A DNA stretch of 18,357 nucleotides from Entamoeba invadens IP1 (GCF_000330505.1 NW_004443696.1:88230-106586); one strand, 5' to 3'; counted from the first letter of the stretch, positions 8,201-16,063 are shown. Notes: generated by a model from the letters alone, not told the origin. Numbers and translations are program-made.

Positions 8201-9489
8201 CACACCCCATTTGACACAAAATAAATATCAGTGCAACGGACACATTTAGTGCTTTCAATTTGTACAGCACAAGTTGTATTTTTATTTACACAGCGATTTG
8301 TTGTTTTGTCATAATATGAAGCTGAATCACATTGGTCACAACTATTACCATTTGAACTTAAAGTGTATGGTGGATAACAATTGTTGCACTTCGCATTGCC
8401 AACAGAATCTGTTCCACAATTCTTACAATTCAAAATAGCATTGTAACACTTGTCACATGTGGTCTCCGTCTTTTTGTAAGTCCCAGCTTCACATGAAAAA
8501 CACTTTTGATTTGAGAGGTAATACGGGTCTTTGCAACCGAAACAACTTTTTTCTGTTTTATTACAATTGTTGCAATTGTTGGTTATTGTTGAGCACGCAA
8601 CACACTTTCCATTTGAGTCGGGGTAATACCCATTTGAACACTTTACACACTTTTTTGAATAATCAGAAGCACAAGTCACACAATGTCTGTCAAATGTAGC
8701 ACATGGCACACAACTTCTTCCTTTTGGTTCATTGAAAACGTAATTGTATGAACACGTGTTACAAATACCATTTGCTGTGTTACAATCTCCGTTACATGTC
8801 GAGTCACAGTCTTGGCATACTTTAGAAGAATCATTTGGGTATTTCCCTGGTTTGCAAACAGCACACTCTCTTTTATCAGAAACACAAGTCGCACAATTGA
8901 AGTCGAATGTTTGGCAACTTTCACACTTAAACGGATCTGATGTTGTTGGAACATACGATTCGTTACACCCAGTACAATGTCCATTTGTCGTGTCACACTT
9001 TCCTCCACATGTGGCATCACAATATTTACATCTGAAATCGCCAGCGGTTTGTGGGTAACTACCAGCAACACAATTGACACACTTTCGAGCAAACGATGGT
9101 GAACACGTCACACACCTTGAATCAAAAGCAGTGCAATCAACGCAAACATTTGAAATTGGATTTGTGATAACTTTGTTTTCAGTGCATTTGTCACAGTTGC
9201 CATTTGACGTGTTACACATGTTGGGAGCACACGATGCTTCACATGGTATGCATTTCCCGTCTGCGTTTGGATAATATCCAGTGTTGCATGTGGTACACTT
9301 TCTTTCATAATTGGAGTTGCATGTGACACAGTTGCCATCAAAATCAGAGCATTTTTGGCACTTCAAATTGTTTGTTTGATACAAAACATAGTTGCTTTGG
9401 CACCCTGTGCAATGACCGTCTGTTGGATCACACTTCCCTCCACACGTCGAGTCGCACAAACCACATTTCATTTCTCCAGTAATTAACAC
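5266..9489 (-). CDS. Transmembrane receptor kinase, intact C-terminal 1407 codons
   Basis: Encodes ectodomain modules (residues 1-950), one transmembrane helix (about 953-983, starting MGAAIGIP), a basic stop-transfer stretch, an Ig-like segment (about 1030-1115) and a protein kinase domain (about 1130-1405). Catalytic motifs are all present: G-loop GEGSFG (1138 onward), ATP-site Lys in VAIKK (1158), HRDIKPDN (1261-1268), DFG (Asp 1286) and APE (Glu 1315). HRDIKPDN favours Ser/Thr specificity; the overall type is tyrosine-kinase-like, as in Entamoeba TMKs. The modules follow CxxC patterns such as GGKCDTTNGHCTGC, FDFNCATC and RKCVNC, resembling furin-like Cys-rich repeats. The nominal start is a GTG inside the module array, with no signal peptide, and homology continues upstream in another frame, so this is not a natural N-terminus. 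Likely role is surface sensing and phosphorelay; the ligand is unknown. Confidence 0.85.
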   Translation of the reverse strand: MLITGEMKCGLCDSTCGGKCDPTDGHCTGCQSNYVLYQTNNLKCQKCSDFDGNCVTCNSNYERKCTTCNTGYYPNADGKCIPCEASCAPNMCNTSNGNCDKCTENKVITNPISNVCVDCTAFDSRCVTCSPSFARKCVNCVAGSYPQTAGDFRCKYCDATCGGKCDTTNGHCTGCNESYVPTTSDPFKCESCQTFDFNCATCVSDKRECAVCKPGKYPNDSSKVCQDCDSTCNGDCNTANGICNTCSYNYVFNEPKGRSCVPCATFDRHCVTCASDYSKKCVKCSNGYYPDSNGKCVACSTITNNCNNCNKTEKSCFGCKDPYYLSNQKCFSCEAGTYKKTETTCDKCYNAILNCKNCGTDSVGNAKCNNCYPPYTLSSNGNSCDQCDSASYYDKTTNRCVNKNTTCAVQIESTKCVRCTDIYFVSNGVCKSAQNCNSPSSLSPASCDCSDQISINSDCASIASYCKYQTTIALTSTCLMCKDSFILSPNACNQIESNELYRNGVKYSCWDGKYISNNNVCEMCPNSALICINYGNKIYTIKCTPNTIQKVGTEQCITDELCLQYTHNYCSKCKSVSSQIINGICTACQTPNCKFCEGNKCKRCANDYLMVKENQCVFQNKQNCDKSSVSGCVLCSSGFYQVDSLNVEGKFDFCLPIPPTLYPNCKRLAFSKNKCVECNDLFKLKGGVCKESFEDEAPVVPPETEPKLPVSVISNSHIKYLPFLKGVTGSKCQIRDNKGCQRCNDGYYDENNECVKCTNDCSSCYSQTYCTSCESGYYLDSINKCQTLGDLGAKCSVAIPTGGGCAICRDGYYKVLKDCIVCDISCSSCISNTSCSVCADGYFIVESESRLCQHNTTNTNCLKVGYYGCEVCADGYYLSHSRCTKCEKLCTSCISQNVCTNCVSKEYVLYDSKCVHYSKIPNCIEATDSKCVRCNGYNKPSESGDSCIQTVNMGAAIGIPISILLVMIIIVLLIVITLIVIFKRNQKKEKLKVCTYKMSRSNIKMSTLVDNIVVNKSKLKFDLETDDLIPVDKETKDLICIGNTSKHNMKVQFSVIEGCDSYKIRTVPSIVTLKRGEACEFEIFIQPLCTCKIEEDVMITSLDLTTGIVVNAKIGIDTTTQQTTKLNYKELDVITKLGEGSFGIVYKGNYRGNIVAIKKMKQIASPNTVTSNFTDEKKSLDEFENEVNMLDKFRSEYIVHFYGAVFIPNKVCMVTEYAHFGSLNDVLKQRKTDEINTRMRVKIMLDAARGIQYLHENGILHRDIKPDNILIFSLDNNERVNAKLTDFGSSRNVNMLTTNMTFTKGIGTPNYMAPEILKMEHYKKPADIYSFAITMYECFGWCNAFSEKQFKFPWKITEFVTRGEHLEKQSSMSDEQFGVIQKCWCKNPIERIEIGEVVNLVNGLINK

Positions 9490-9752
9490 AGGATAATACT
9501 TGTAGTTGCATTGAATGCAATTTCGTGTTTGGTTTTGAGCACAGAATTTACAATTAGAATCAATGTATCACATCTTTCACAGCCACCCGATGTTAAACTT
9601 GTTACATAATTGGGCAAACAATTGGTGCATGCTCCTGTTTGTCCATTACATTGAATACATGCAGTATTACATGGTATACACTTTTTAGTTGAAATATCAA
9701 CATGGGTGTCTGTTTGTACATGTGTTACAACCTCTATAAAAAGATGAGTCAC
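9483..9752 (-). CDS. Receptor kinase ectodomain, fragment 7
   Basis: Only about 9566-9715 is in the conserved frame (VDISTKKCIPCNTACIQCNG through GGCERCDT). It enters through an extra A at about 9713-9715 and leaves where one T is missing at about 9561-9565; the next frame then continues FDSNCKFCAQNQTRNC into the intact 3' segment. The ends of this open frame are out-of-frame noise. Confidence 0.6.
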   Translation of the reverse strand: MTHLFIEVVTHVQTDTHVDISTKKCIPCNTACIQCNGQTGACTNCLPNYVTSLTSGGCERCDTLILIVNSVLKTKHEIAFNATTSIILC

Positions 9753-9972
9753 AGATCAGGCAATTTGAATCAAATTCAGTACAAGCAACACAAATGCTTT
9801 TGTTTGTATCACCAAAGACCATGTTGTTCTGACATCCAGTGCAAAATCCAGTAGAACTGTCACACTGATTGTTGCACGTGTCGTCACACTTCTTACACTT
9901 GTTTTCAAACACAAAATAACCAGAAACACAAGTCACACATTTTCTTGTAAAGTCGGTGAACATGTTTGACAA
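9697..9972 (-). CDS. Receptor kinase ectodomain, fragment 6
   Basis: Conserved reading covers about 9716-9955: FTRKCVTCVSGYFVFENKC, then CDDTCNNQCDSSTGFCTGCQ and FDSNCLICDSSFYRGCNTC, a full module. It follows a one-base deletion at about 9951-9959, where the family pattern SxDFTRKC is interrupted inside the SP codons. Confidence 0.65.
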   Translation of the reverse strand: MSNMFTDFTRKCVTCVSGYFVFENKCKKCDDTCNNQCDSSTGFCTGCQNNMVFGDTNKSICVACTEFDSNCLICDSSFYRGCNTCTNRHPC

Positions 9973-10664
9973 TTTGGATCAAAAGACTCACAACTCTCAC
10001 ATTTTAAGCTGTTTGTGGCAGACAACACGTAATTGGTAACACACCCAGTACAATGACCATCTTTCCCATCACACTGATTTCCACAGGTTGAATCACAATT
10101 GGCGCAATTAGCACCATCTTTTGGGTATTTGCCGCCTCGACACGTCACACACTTTCTTGAGAAATCTGACGCACACTCATCACAATATTGATCAAAAACA
10201 CTGCAGTTATCACATTTGTATGATAATGGCGATGTGACAACGTAATTTGGTGAGCACGTGATGCAAGTTCCATAAATTGGATCGCAATTGTTGTTACAAG
10301 AAGGATCACAACTCACACAAATTCCATCAGGGGAAGGCTTGAAATGGTCATTGCACTCGTTGCAGTATCGCGCAAACAATATTGTGCACGTCTTGCAATT
10401 CTTATCAAAATCTGCACATGGAACACACGCCGTGTTATTCACAGTTGAAGGCACAAAGTTTGTTTGACACACCGAACATTTTCCCGTTGTGGAACTACAT
10501 GAAGTGCACCCGTAGTCACATGGTACACACCGCCCTTGTATTGGGTAATAATTACTTTTACAAATGGAACAACTTCTTTTTTTTGTCGGATGAACATGTA
10601 ACGCAATTTGCATCAAATGTTTGACAGGGAATACATTTTTTCGATTTTGGATTCTCAAAAACAT
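9933..10664 (-). CDS. Receptor kinase ectodomain, fragment 5
   Basis: From the A8 run (10577-10584) to about 9960 this frame holds just under three modules, including SCSICKSNYYPIQGRCVPC and CDSTCGNQCDGKDGHCTGC. The first 27 or so residues after the nominal start at 10664 are out of frame. Cys spacing matches the modules of the intact 3' part, so this segment has been under the same constraint. Confidence 0.7.
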   Translation of the reverse strand: MFLRIQNRKNVFPVKHLMQIALHVHPTKKRSCSICKSNYYPIQGRCVPCDYGCTSCSSTTGKCSVCQTNFVPSTVNNTACVPCADFDKNCKTCTILFARYCNECNDHFKPSPDGICVSCDPSCNNNCDPIYGTCITCSPNYVVTSPLSYKCDNCSVFDQYCDECASDFSRKCVTCRGGKYPKDGANCANCDSTCGNQCDGKDGHCTGCVTNYVLSATNSLKCESCESFDPNCQTCSPTLQENV

Positions 10665-10911
10665 AATTTAAAACGCAACTTGCGCACATTCCTGTTGATG
10701 TATCACAGCTATTATCACACGTCCAACTGCAATTTTTACACACTCCAGTTGTCTCATCTGGATATTTGGACGATTTGCATACCGAACACTGTCGTTCTCC
10801 TGCTGCACAAGTGGTGCAATTTTCATCAAAAGTTGAGCACGGATCACACATATAAGGATCGAGTAAGGTTGGTACATAATTTGATGCACAACCGGTGCAG
10901 TATCCAGTCAC
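10558..10911 (-). CDS. Receptor kinase ectodomain, fragment 4
   Basis: Begins in the same frame as the preceding fragment, downstream of the TAG at 10936-10938; the codons from 10935 to 10912 (CGGSCSG) belong to the same module. It carries TGYCTGCASNYV, FDENCTTC and FDANCVTCSSDKK, and leaves frame at the A8 run 10577-10584, which has one A more than the continuous reading allows. Confidence 0.7.
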   Translation of the reverse strand: MTGYCTGCASNYVPTLLDPYMCDPCSTFDENCTTCAAGERQCSVCKSSKYPDETTGVCKNCSWTCDNSCDTSTGMCASCVLNYVFENPKSKKCIPCQTFDANCVTCSSDKKKKLFHL

Positions 10912-10935
10912 ACCACTACAACTCCCTCCGCACGA

Positions 10936-12309
10936 CTAATCACAAGCAACACATCTTCCATTGATTGGATAATAATTGGTGTTGCACTCAACATAACTTC
11001 GTGTGAAATCAGTTGCACATGTTTTGCATTTTGAATCAAAATCTGAACATTTTTGGCATGTTTTAGAAGTTGGAGATGTCACAACATAGTTTTGAACACA
11101 TTTTGTACACAACCCGTTATTTGTATTACACGTGTTTGCTTTGCAAGTTGCATCACATGAAATACACTGTCCTGATGTACCCGGATAATACCCCGCTATA
11201 CACGTCACACAACTTCTATTTCCACCATTTTGACACGTTTCACATTTGTTATCAAACGTTTTACAAAACACACACACTCTTGATGGGGGGTCTTCAAACA
11301 CATTTTCTGGGGAACATGAGGTGCAAATGCCGGTTGCTGAATTACAAGATGTGCAATTTGTCCCACATGAAACACACTTTCCACTGTCGTTTGGATAAAA
11401 CCCCGTGTTGCAAATTATACATCTACGACTGAAGTTAGTTGCACATGCCATACAATTTGAATCAAAATCACTGCACTTTTGGCACACTCTCGAAGTTGCA
11501 TTGATATAAACAAAATTTGATGCACATGAAGTACAATATCCGGTATTCCCATCACATTTGTAATCACAAGACGCATCACATTTTGAACACTTATTGTTAT
11601 CTGAGATGTAATATGTGCTTTTACACAAAGTGCAACTTCGTGTTCCATCAGTTGCACAAGTTTGGCAGTTGTTATCAAAAGAAGAACACAATTCACACGT
11701 TAGAGATGATTGATTGAGTTGTGGGACATATCCACTCACACACGTTGTGCAATTGCCAGTTGATGAATTACATCCATTTGCACAACTTGAGTGACACTGT
11801 TGGCATGTATATGGTGATGTCTGAAGTGGATAAAATCCCGTTGAACATGTTTGGCATTGTCTAAGCGTTTGTGAACACGAAACACAATTAAAAAAAGCAG
11901 TTGAGCAACTGTCACAAATTTGGTTGTCTGATGCGGGTTTTGTAAATCCACTTGCACACACAGAACACATCCCAGTTGTTTTAGAACACACACTACAAGT
12001 CAAATCACAATTCACACACTGTTTGTCGTTATTTGGGTACATTCCAGAGACACACTGATAACACTGCCTGTTCGGTTCAAGGCAAGTTTCACAATTACTA
12101 TCATAATTATTGCACAATTCACACTTTGTGTTTGATGTGGTTTTCAAAACGTATCCAGAAGCACACGTGGTGCAAATACCCGTTCCATAAACGCAATTGC
12201 CACATGTAGAATTACATATTGTACACACGCCATTTACATTGTTAAAGTAATGATCATAACATGTATCACAATAAGTTTTCCCAAGTTGTCCAATAACAGA
12301 ATAACACAA
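10936..12309 (-). CDS. Receptor kinase ectodomain, fragment 3 (457 codons)
   Basis: About six Cys-rich modules (for example CVSCGTNCTSCNSATGICTSC, FDSKCKTCATDFTRSYVEC) in one undamaged frame between the TGA at 12325-12327 and the TAG at 10936-10938. Both stops lie in frame with sequence on either side, so they are simple nonsense changes. One module has Tyr (SYVEC) where the others have Arg/Lys-Cys before the next CxxC, a lost Cys. There is no signal peptide or membrane segment, because this is an internal portion of the receptor. Confidence 0.75.
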   Translation of the reverse strand: MCYSVIGQLGKTYCDTCYDHYFNNVNGVCTICNSTCGNCVYGTGICTTCASGYVLKTTSNTKCELCNNYDSNCETCLEPNRQCYQCVSGMYPNNDKQCVNCDLTCSVCSKTTGMCSVCASGFTKPASDNQICDSCSTAFFNCVSCSQTLRQCQTCSTGFYPLQTSPYTCQQCHSSCANGCNSSTGNCTTCVSGYVPQLNQSSLTCELCSSFDNNCQTCATDGTRSCTLCKSTYYISDNNKCSKCDASCDYKCDGNTGYCTSCASNFVYINATSRVCQKCSDFDSNCMACATNFSRRCIICNTGFYPNDSGKCVSCGTNCTSCNSATGICTSCSPENVFEDPPSRVCVFCKTFDNKCETCQNGGNRSCVTCIAGYYPGTSGQCISCDATCKANTCNTNNGLCTKCVQNYVVTSPTSKTCQKCSDFDSKCKTCATDFTRSYVECNTNYYPINGRCVACD

Positions 12310-12324
12310 TTTACACCCAGTACC

Positions 12325-12972
12325 TCACGCCGTACATTCACCATTATTGTAATAATAACCATTTTCACAACTTGAACATGTTATTATTTCATTACTCAAA
12401 AAATAATTTGCACATCCAATTGGACACCTTTTGCACAATTTCATAAAGTTATTTTCAATTAAATAATACCCACCGAGACATGAATTACACCATTTAACAT
12501 ACATTTGATTGCAACTTGTGCACCCATCAATATTTCCACAAAGAACACAATTTTTATAATATGGAAAATATCCCGGATTACATTGACTGCACCAATATTG
12601 ATTTGTATAATAAGTTGCACAATTTGTAGCATTGGGATAACACTTTCCTCCATCAAGTAAATAATTTTGATAACATGAAGTACAATACCCTGTGTTGTTG
12701 TATAATAAGCAATTTGTTGGAACATATGCACTGTTTTGGCTCCAAAAGTAAAGCCCACTATCACCACAAATTGGTGTACATTCTGTGTTGTTTGGAAGGG
12801 CACATTTTCCAAATGTATCATCAGAACATGTTGAAACTTGATAACCATCTTCACATCGATAACACAACTCTCCTTTGTTGTCAACACAAGTCAAACAATT
12901 TGGCTGCATTGTAGAACCACAAATTATTTCTTTTTTAATTGAACTTAATTTTATTGGTGGAAGTTGTTTCAC
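12325..12972 (-). CDS. Receptor kinase N-terminal Cys-rich region, fragment 2
   Basis: The conserved frame starts upstream of the nominal GTG at 12972, at about 13028 (KYFNVTSSVFEIDSKNVK), and runs to the TGA at 12325-12327. The content is Cys-rich but less regular than the later modules (NCLTCVDNKGELCYRCEDGY, CNPGYFPYYKNCVLC, NSCLGGYYLIENN), like the membrane-distal part of other large Entamoeba receptors. Reading resumes after the TGA in the same frame with GTGCKLCYSVIGQLG. Confidence 0.7.
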   Translation of the reverse strand: MKQLPPIKLSSIKKEIICGSTMQPNCLTCVDNKGELCYRCEDGYQVSTCSDDTFGKCALPNNTECTPICGDSGLYFWSQNSAYVPTNCLLYNNTGYCTSCYQNYLLDGGKCYPNATNCATYYTNQYWCSQCNPGYFPYYKNCVLCGNIDGCTSCNQMYVKWCNSCLGGYYLIENNFMKLCKRCPIGCANYFLSNEIITCSSCENGYYYNNGECTA

Positions 12973-13009
12973 ATTTTTTGAATCAATTTCAAAAACGGAA
13001 CTTGTGACG

Positions 13010-13291
13010 TTAAAATATTTGATTAGTGTTTTGAAAAACGACTTTGGTGGAGTTTAAAGAAACTTTTAAAATATGAACACTTTCATCATATTTAAATTCA
13101 ATCTCTTTTATATTTGAACACTTGATTTGTATGACATTGGATTGTAAATTATATAATAACACTACTCCATCTTTTTCAAATATTACATTTTTATTATAAT
13201 TAGAGCCGCAATCACATCGAATAGTTTCTTCAATTAAACACCAATGAGCAGATGTCATGGTAAATATTATCAATAATATCAACTCAAACAT
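13010..13291 (-). CDS. Receptor kinase N-terminus with signal peptide, fragment 1
   Basis: The ATG at 13291-13289 starts a hydrophobic signal peptide (MFELILLIIFTMTSA, probable cleavage after SA), followed by a Cys-poor stretch of about 70 residues including CDCGSNYNKN. No Met with better context lies upstream, and upstream DNA is A/T-run sequence, so I take this as the true gene start. The frame is lost between 13029 and 13038 (short T4 and A5 runs), where removing one base restores continuity with the next fragment. Confidence 0.75.
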   Translation of the reverse strand: MFELILLIIFTMTSAHWCLIEETIRCDCGSNYNKNVIFEKDGVVLLYNLQSNVIQIKCSNIKEIEFKYDESVHILKVSLNSTKVVFQNTNQIF

Positions 13292-14815
13292 GAAACCTAA
13301 AATTGATATTTAAGTTTGAAAAACTAAAAAGTAACAAAACGTTGTTTATTATCGACTTATTAATAACAAATTTTTGATATTGTTATAATTACTATTTATT
13401 AAATAAATTGTTGAAAGATTTACTTGTAAAAATTTCTATTGAAAATATAAAGTGTTTTTAATTGCAAAATACTTTTTTGTATATTATTATTAATATTTGT
13501 AAATTAACGGGATTATTCATTTATGTACTGAACTAATAATATTTTTCGAATATTTATAGACTTCTATATAAAAAATTAAGTTTTAAGACATATGACTGGA
13601 TAAGACCCATCCACATAACATATATGTCTTTTTTTCTATCTACTGGACAAACCATTTCTATAGATGGAAAAAAATAAAACTTATATAAATAGATTATTTG
13701 GTTTTCAATGTAAACAAAAATTGATTTTGCCGAATTATATTTTTATATTATTTGTGAATTTTCAATAATATTGGAATGGATTACAAATGTTATGTTTATG
13801 TTAAATATTTAATATACTTCAATTTTATTTATAATAATTACATTATACATGATGATCTCTCTGTTTAATACAATACTGTAATAAGTATTTTAATTTAATT
13901 AATATGTGTAAATTCGTGAAAACCACAAATATTGTTTTTTAATAAGTGTTATATTATTTAATTATAAATCATCAATTAAAATATTAGTTTAGTTATACAT
14001 GTAAACATGTTTTGAGTGTAAATGTATCAAAATTTGATATTTTATATTATATGATAGTGTTGTTATATTTGGTGGTTTATTTACTTAATTGTGTTGTTTG
14101 GACTTTTTAAACTGGAAATAATTGAAATGTATTAAAAATTAAATTTAATTAATTAACTATATATTTTTAATATGTTTTCTATTGTGTATGTTTTAGTAAT
14201 AAATTGAAATTTTTTGAAAATTTTTAATTGTAACTTTATTGGTGACTTGGATGTTATTTATGTTTATTGTTTTTTAGTAAATTTCTAAATATGATTATAA
14301 TTACACTATTATTAACACTATTAATAAACGTATATTGTCTTTGACATTTGTATTGATGTTGAATATATTTGTACACATCAAAATGTCAAAAAAACACTGA
14401 AATAACAGACGATTGTATAAATTGATATCATAGACGACTTGATATACAACAAAAACAAACAACGAATTTAGTTGTGTTTTTGTTTGAAAATTCATTAATT
14501 AAGTTTTTGATACAAATACAATGTTGTGATAATCACTATTATGATATTTGATATGTTTGATATTTTATTATAATTTCAGTAATAATGTCTTGATTTAATA
14601 TGATTACCTTTTCAAATATGTACATTGTTTTTTATATTAAAGTCTGTTTTCTATTTAACGATATTGGGTTTTTACTATAAATTATAATTACAGTATTATA
14701 ATTTATAATAAAAATAAAGTGGTTTTTCCAAAAAATAGTTTGAATTTTATTTTTTGTTCTTTTTATAAATATGTGCTAAAAATAACAAAAAACGTAATGC
14801 TAAACAACTGAAAAA
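13292..14815. other. AT-rich intergenic region upstream of the receptor kinase
   Basis: No gene supported. A 64-codon frame at 14301-14495 on the minus strand has low-complexity, non-family composition and is treated as chance. The only structured site is the hairpin at 13585-13630, listed separately. The kinase promoter must lie just right of 13291, but I see no motif clear enough to mark. Confidence 0.5.
13585..13637. other. Hairpin followed by T-run
   Basis: AAGACATAT (13585-13593) pairs perfectly with ATATGTCTT (13622-13630). Inside it TGGAT (13597-13601) pairs with ATCCA (13609-13613) around a 7-nt loop. A T-run immediately follows the outer stem. On the plus strand this could end a short RNA polymerase III transcript, but no A or B box is evident upstream. 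It may equally be an incidental palindrome. Confidence 0.25.
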
Positions 14816-15282
14816 ATTATAAAGCCAAAACTAAGAATAGGTTGGTATTGAAATGTGAATTCGAAGAAATAAACTATGTCATCCAGGTTATTCAACATAG
14901 ATAAAATGTCACATTTGATAGAGCAGACATGTCAAATTATCATTTGGGTCAAATTGAGAAAAAGATAATAAGTGATGGAAAAAGGTCAATGCTCGGGATT
15001 TGTTTATCATTAGTTTTAATTAATGACAATTTTATTAATAGTTTATGGTTTTTAATTAGCGATATTGAGTATAGTAAATAATGGTTTAATATTTTCGGTC
15101 TAGTTCTTTTCTTTGTTATATTTTTAGAATATCATTTAATTAAAAACACTTTACGATGTAATTTGAATATTTTGTTTATAATTACGATTGTTTTAACGTT
15201 TGTAATACATTCCAATATTATAATATATATATAAATCACTCTAACTGTTAGTATTGTAATATAACATGCTCAAATAATCATT
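14816..15282. other. Intergenic region with a weakly coding-like patch
   Basis: About 14816-14995 is less A/T-biased than its flanks, and one minus-strand frame reads like protein (MLNNLDDIVYFFEFTFQYQP), but it is short and stops soon on both sides. I do not recognise it. The remainder to 15282 is A/T-run DNA without features. Confidence 0.3.
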
Positions 15283-15297
15283 TTCTTGATTAAAATA
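15283..15297. repeat. Target-site duplication at the LINE 3' end
   Basis: TTCTTGATTAAAATA, identical to 16049-16063; the bases on either side of the two copies differ, so the repeat is exactly 15 bp. Confidence 0.8.
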
Positions 15298-16048
15298 ACA
15301 CCAAGAATTCAATTATGCATTTCCAATTTTATTTGTTATTGGATTACATGGCTCAAAGCAGTCTTCTCCTTAAACAATCTCTTCGCCTTCGGGACTCTCT
15401 GTTCCAGATTCGTCATGTGGAAAACAATCCAGTGAGTTTCCTGGATCAAAGGAAGTTTTCCCATGACTCAAGTCAGTCATTAGATCCTTCATACTAGAGA
15501 TTGTGACATCCCTAATTATTTTAGGTAAGTCCAATCTGATCTTTAACATCTTTTTTATCCTTTCCATAGAGAGCTTGTTTATCAGTCCGCTTATCGTTAT
15601 GACCACAGGAACGGTGGTCACACTTCGCAGATTCCTTGCACTTCGAAGCTTCTCACAAATTGTGCTGTATTTTGACACTTTTCGGAAGTAAGCAGTGGCG
15701 AGATTTTCATCTTTTTCAATTGTGACATCAACCACATAACCCTTTTTGGCTTCATTGTCTTGCCAATAAAAGTCGAACCTTCGAGCAAAACTTTGCCTAT
15801 TATCACAGAGCAGATTTTTTTTGGCAATGACTACATTCTTCTCCCCTTCGTCGTACGTGTCTTTGGGAGGCACCGTCATTGAGGTGTTCTCATCTATCAT
15901 CTTTAGCCTCTCCAGCCGTGCCATGTGGATTTTTTCACAGACTACATTATGTCTGGCTATTTGGGACTTCTTGGTCATTTGACAACTCAGCAAGATGTGT
16001 CCTATGTTGGCAATCTGGTTTTTGTAGCAGTAGCATTGTGCATCAGAC
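15298..16048 (-). mobile_element. 5'-truncated LINE insertion (restriction-like-endonuclease class), 751 bp
   Basis: The block is bounded by an exact 15-bp direct repeat, TTCTTGATTAAAATA, at 15283-15297 and 16049-16063, a target-site duplication typical of target-primed reverse transcription. On the minus strand the element starts abruptly inside a coding frame at 16048 (5' truncation) and runs through the stop at 15370 and a 72-nt 3' tail to 15298, with no poly(A). The protein is the C-terminal end of a non-LTR retrotransposon polyprotein: zinc knuckle plus endonuclease. Entamoeba LINEs belong to this class. The exact duplication and uninterrupted frame argue for a fairly recent insertion. 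Confidence 0.8.
15370..16047 (-). CDS. LINE polyprotein C-terminus: CCHC knuckle and restriction-like endonuclease
   Basis: The open frame enters the element at 16047 with no start codon of its own; the nominal start at 15993 is internal. About 225 residues. Near the N-terminus is CYCYKNQIANIGHILLSC, a C-x-C-x9-H-x4-C knuckle like that preceding the endonuclease in R2/R4-type elements. Then RRFDFYW, 14 residues after the Asp, and VVDVTIEKDE, followed by FRKVSKYSTICEKL and TVPVVITISG. This matches the restriction-like endonuclease core, usually R-x-P-D-x(12-14)-D followed by K-x-x-K-Y. Here Pro of the PD motif is Phe, while both Asp are kept. The reverse transcriptase is missing. The C-terminal 40 residues are acidic and not recognised. 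Confidence 0.75.
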   Translation of the reverse strand, partial: SDAQCYCYKNQIANIGHILLSCQMTKKSQIARHNVVCEKIHMARLERLKMIDENTSMTVPPKDTYDEGEKNVVIAKKNLLCDNRQSFARRFDFYWQDNEAKKGYVVDVTIEKDENLATAYFRKVSKYSTICEKLRSARNLRSVTTVPVVITISGLINKLSMERIKKMLKIRLDLPKIIRDVTISSMKDLMTDLSHGKTSFDPGNSLDCFPHDESGTESPEGEEIV

Positions 16049-16063
16049 TTCTTGATTAAAATA
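16049..16063. repeat. Target-site duplication at the LINE 5' (truncated) end
   Basis: TTCTTGATTAAAATA, the second exact copy. Coding-like composition stops at this point and A/T-run DNA begins beyond it, matching the element boundary. Confidence 0.8.

Larger units (their letters stand above)
5266..13291 (-). pseudogene. Whole receptor-kinase locus: giant Cys-rich transmembrane kinase, broken in its 5' half
   Basis: All eight reading-frame pieces between 13291 and 5266 join into one protein of about 2670 residues: signal peptide, non-repeat N-terminus, Cys-rich ectodomain of about 17 modules, single membrane helix, Ig-like segment, kinase. This is the architecture of Entamoeba transmembrane kinases (TMKs), though unusually long. 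Lesions in transcription order: one extra base at about 13029-13038; TGA at 12325-12327; TAG at 10936-10938; one extra A in the A8 run at 10577-10584; one missing base at about 9951-9959; one extra A at about 9713-9715; one missing T at about 9561-9565. None occurs in the last 4.3 kb. Each is a single-base change with homology continuous on both sides, so introns are not the explanation. Either the gene is decaying or the 5' half is poorly sequenced. Confidence 0.8.

Noticed and set aside
10577..10584. Programmed ribosomal frameshifting at the A8 run
   Set aside because: Seven separate lesions, including two plain nonsense codons, make a programmed mechanism unnecessary and unlikely.
9561..13038. 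Spliceosomal introns as the cause of the frame changes in the kinase locus
   Set aside because: Each break is resolved by adding or removing one base with no residues lost. There is no GTTTGT to TAG segment at any of them.
14301..14495. 64-codon minus-strand open frame
   Set aside because: Low-complexity Asn/Ile/Leu/Phe composition expected by chance in A/T-rich DNA; no family and no context.
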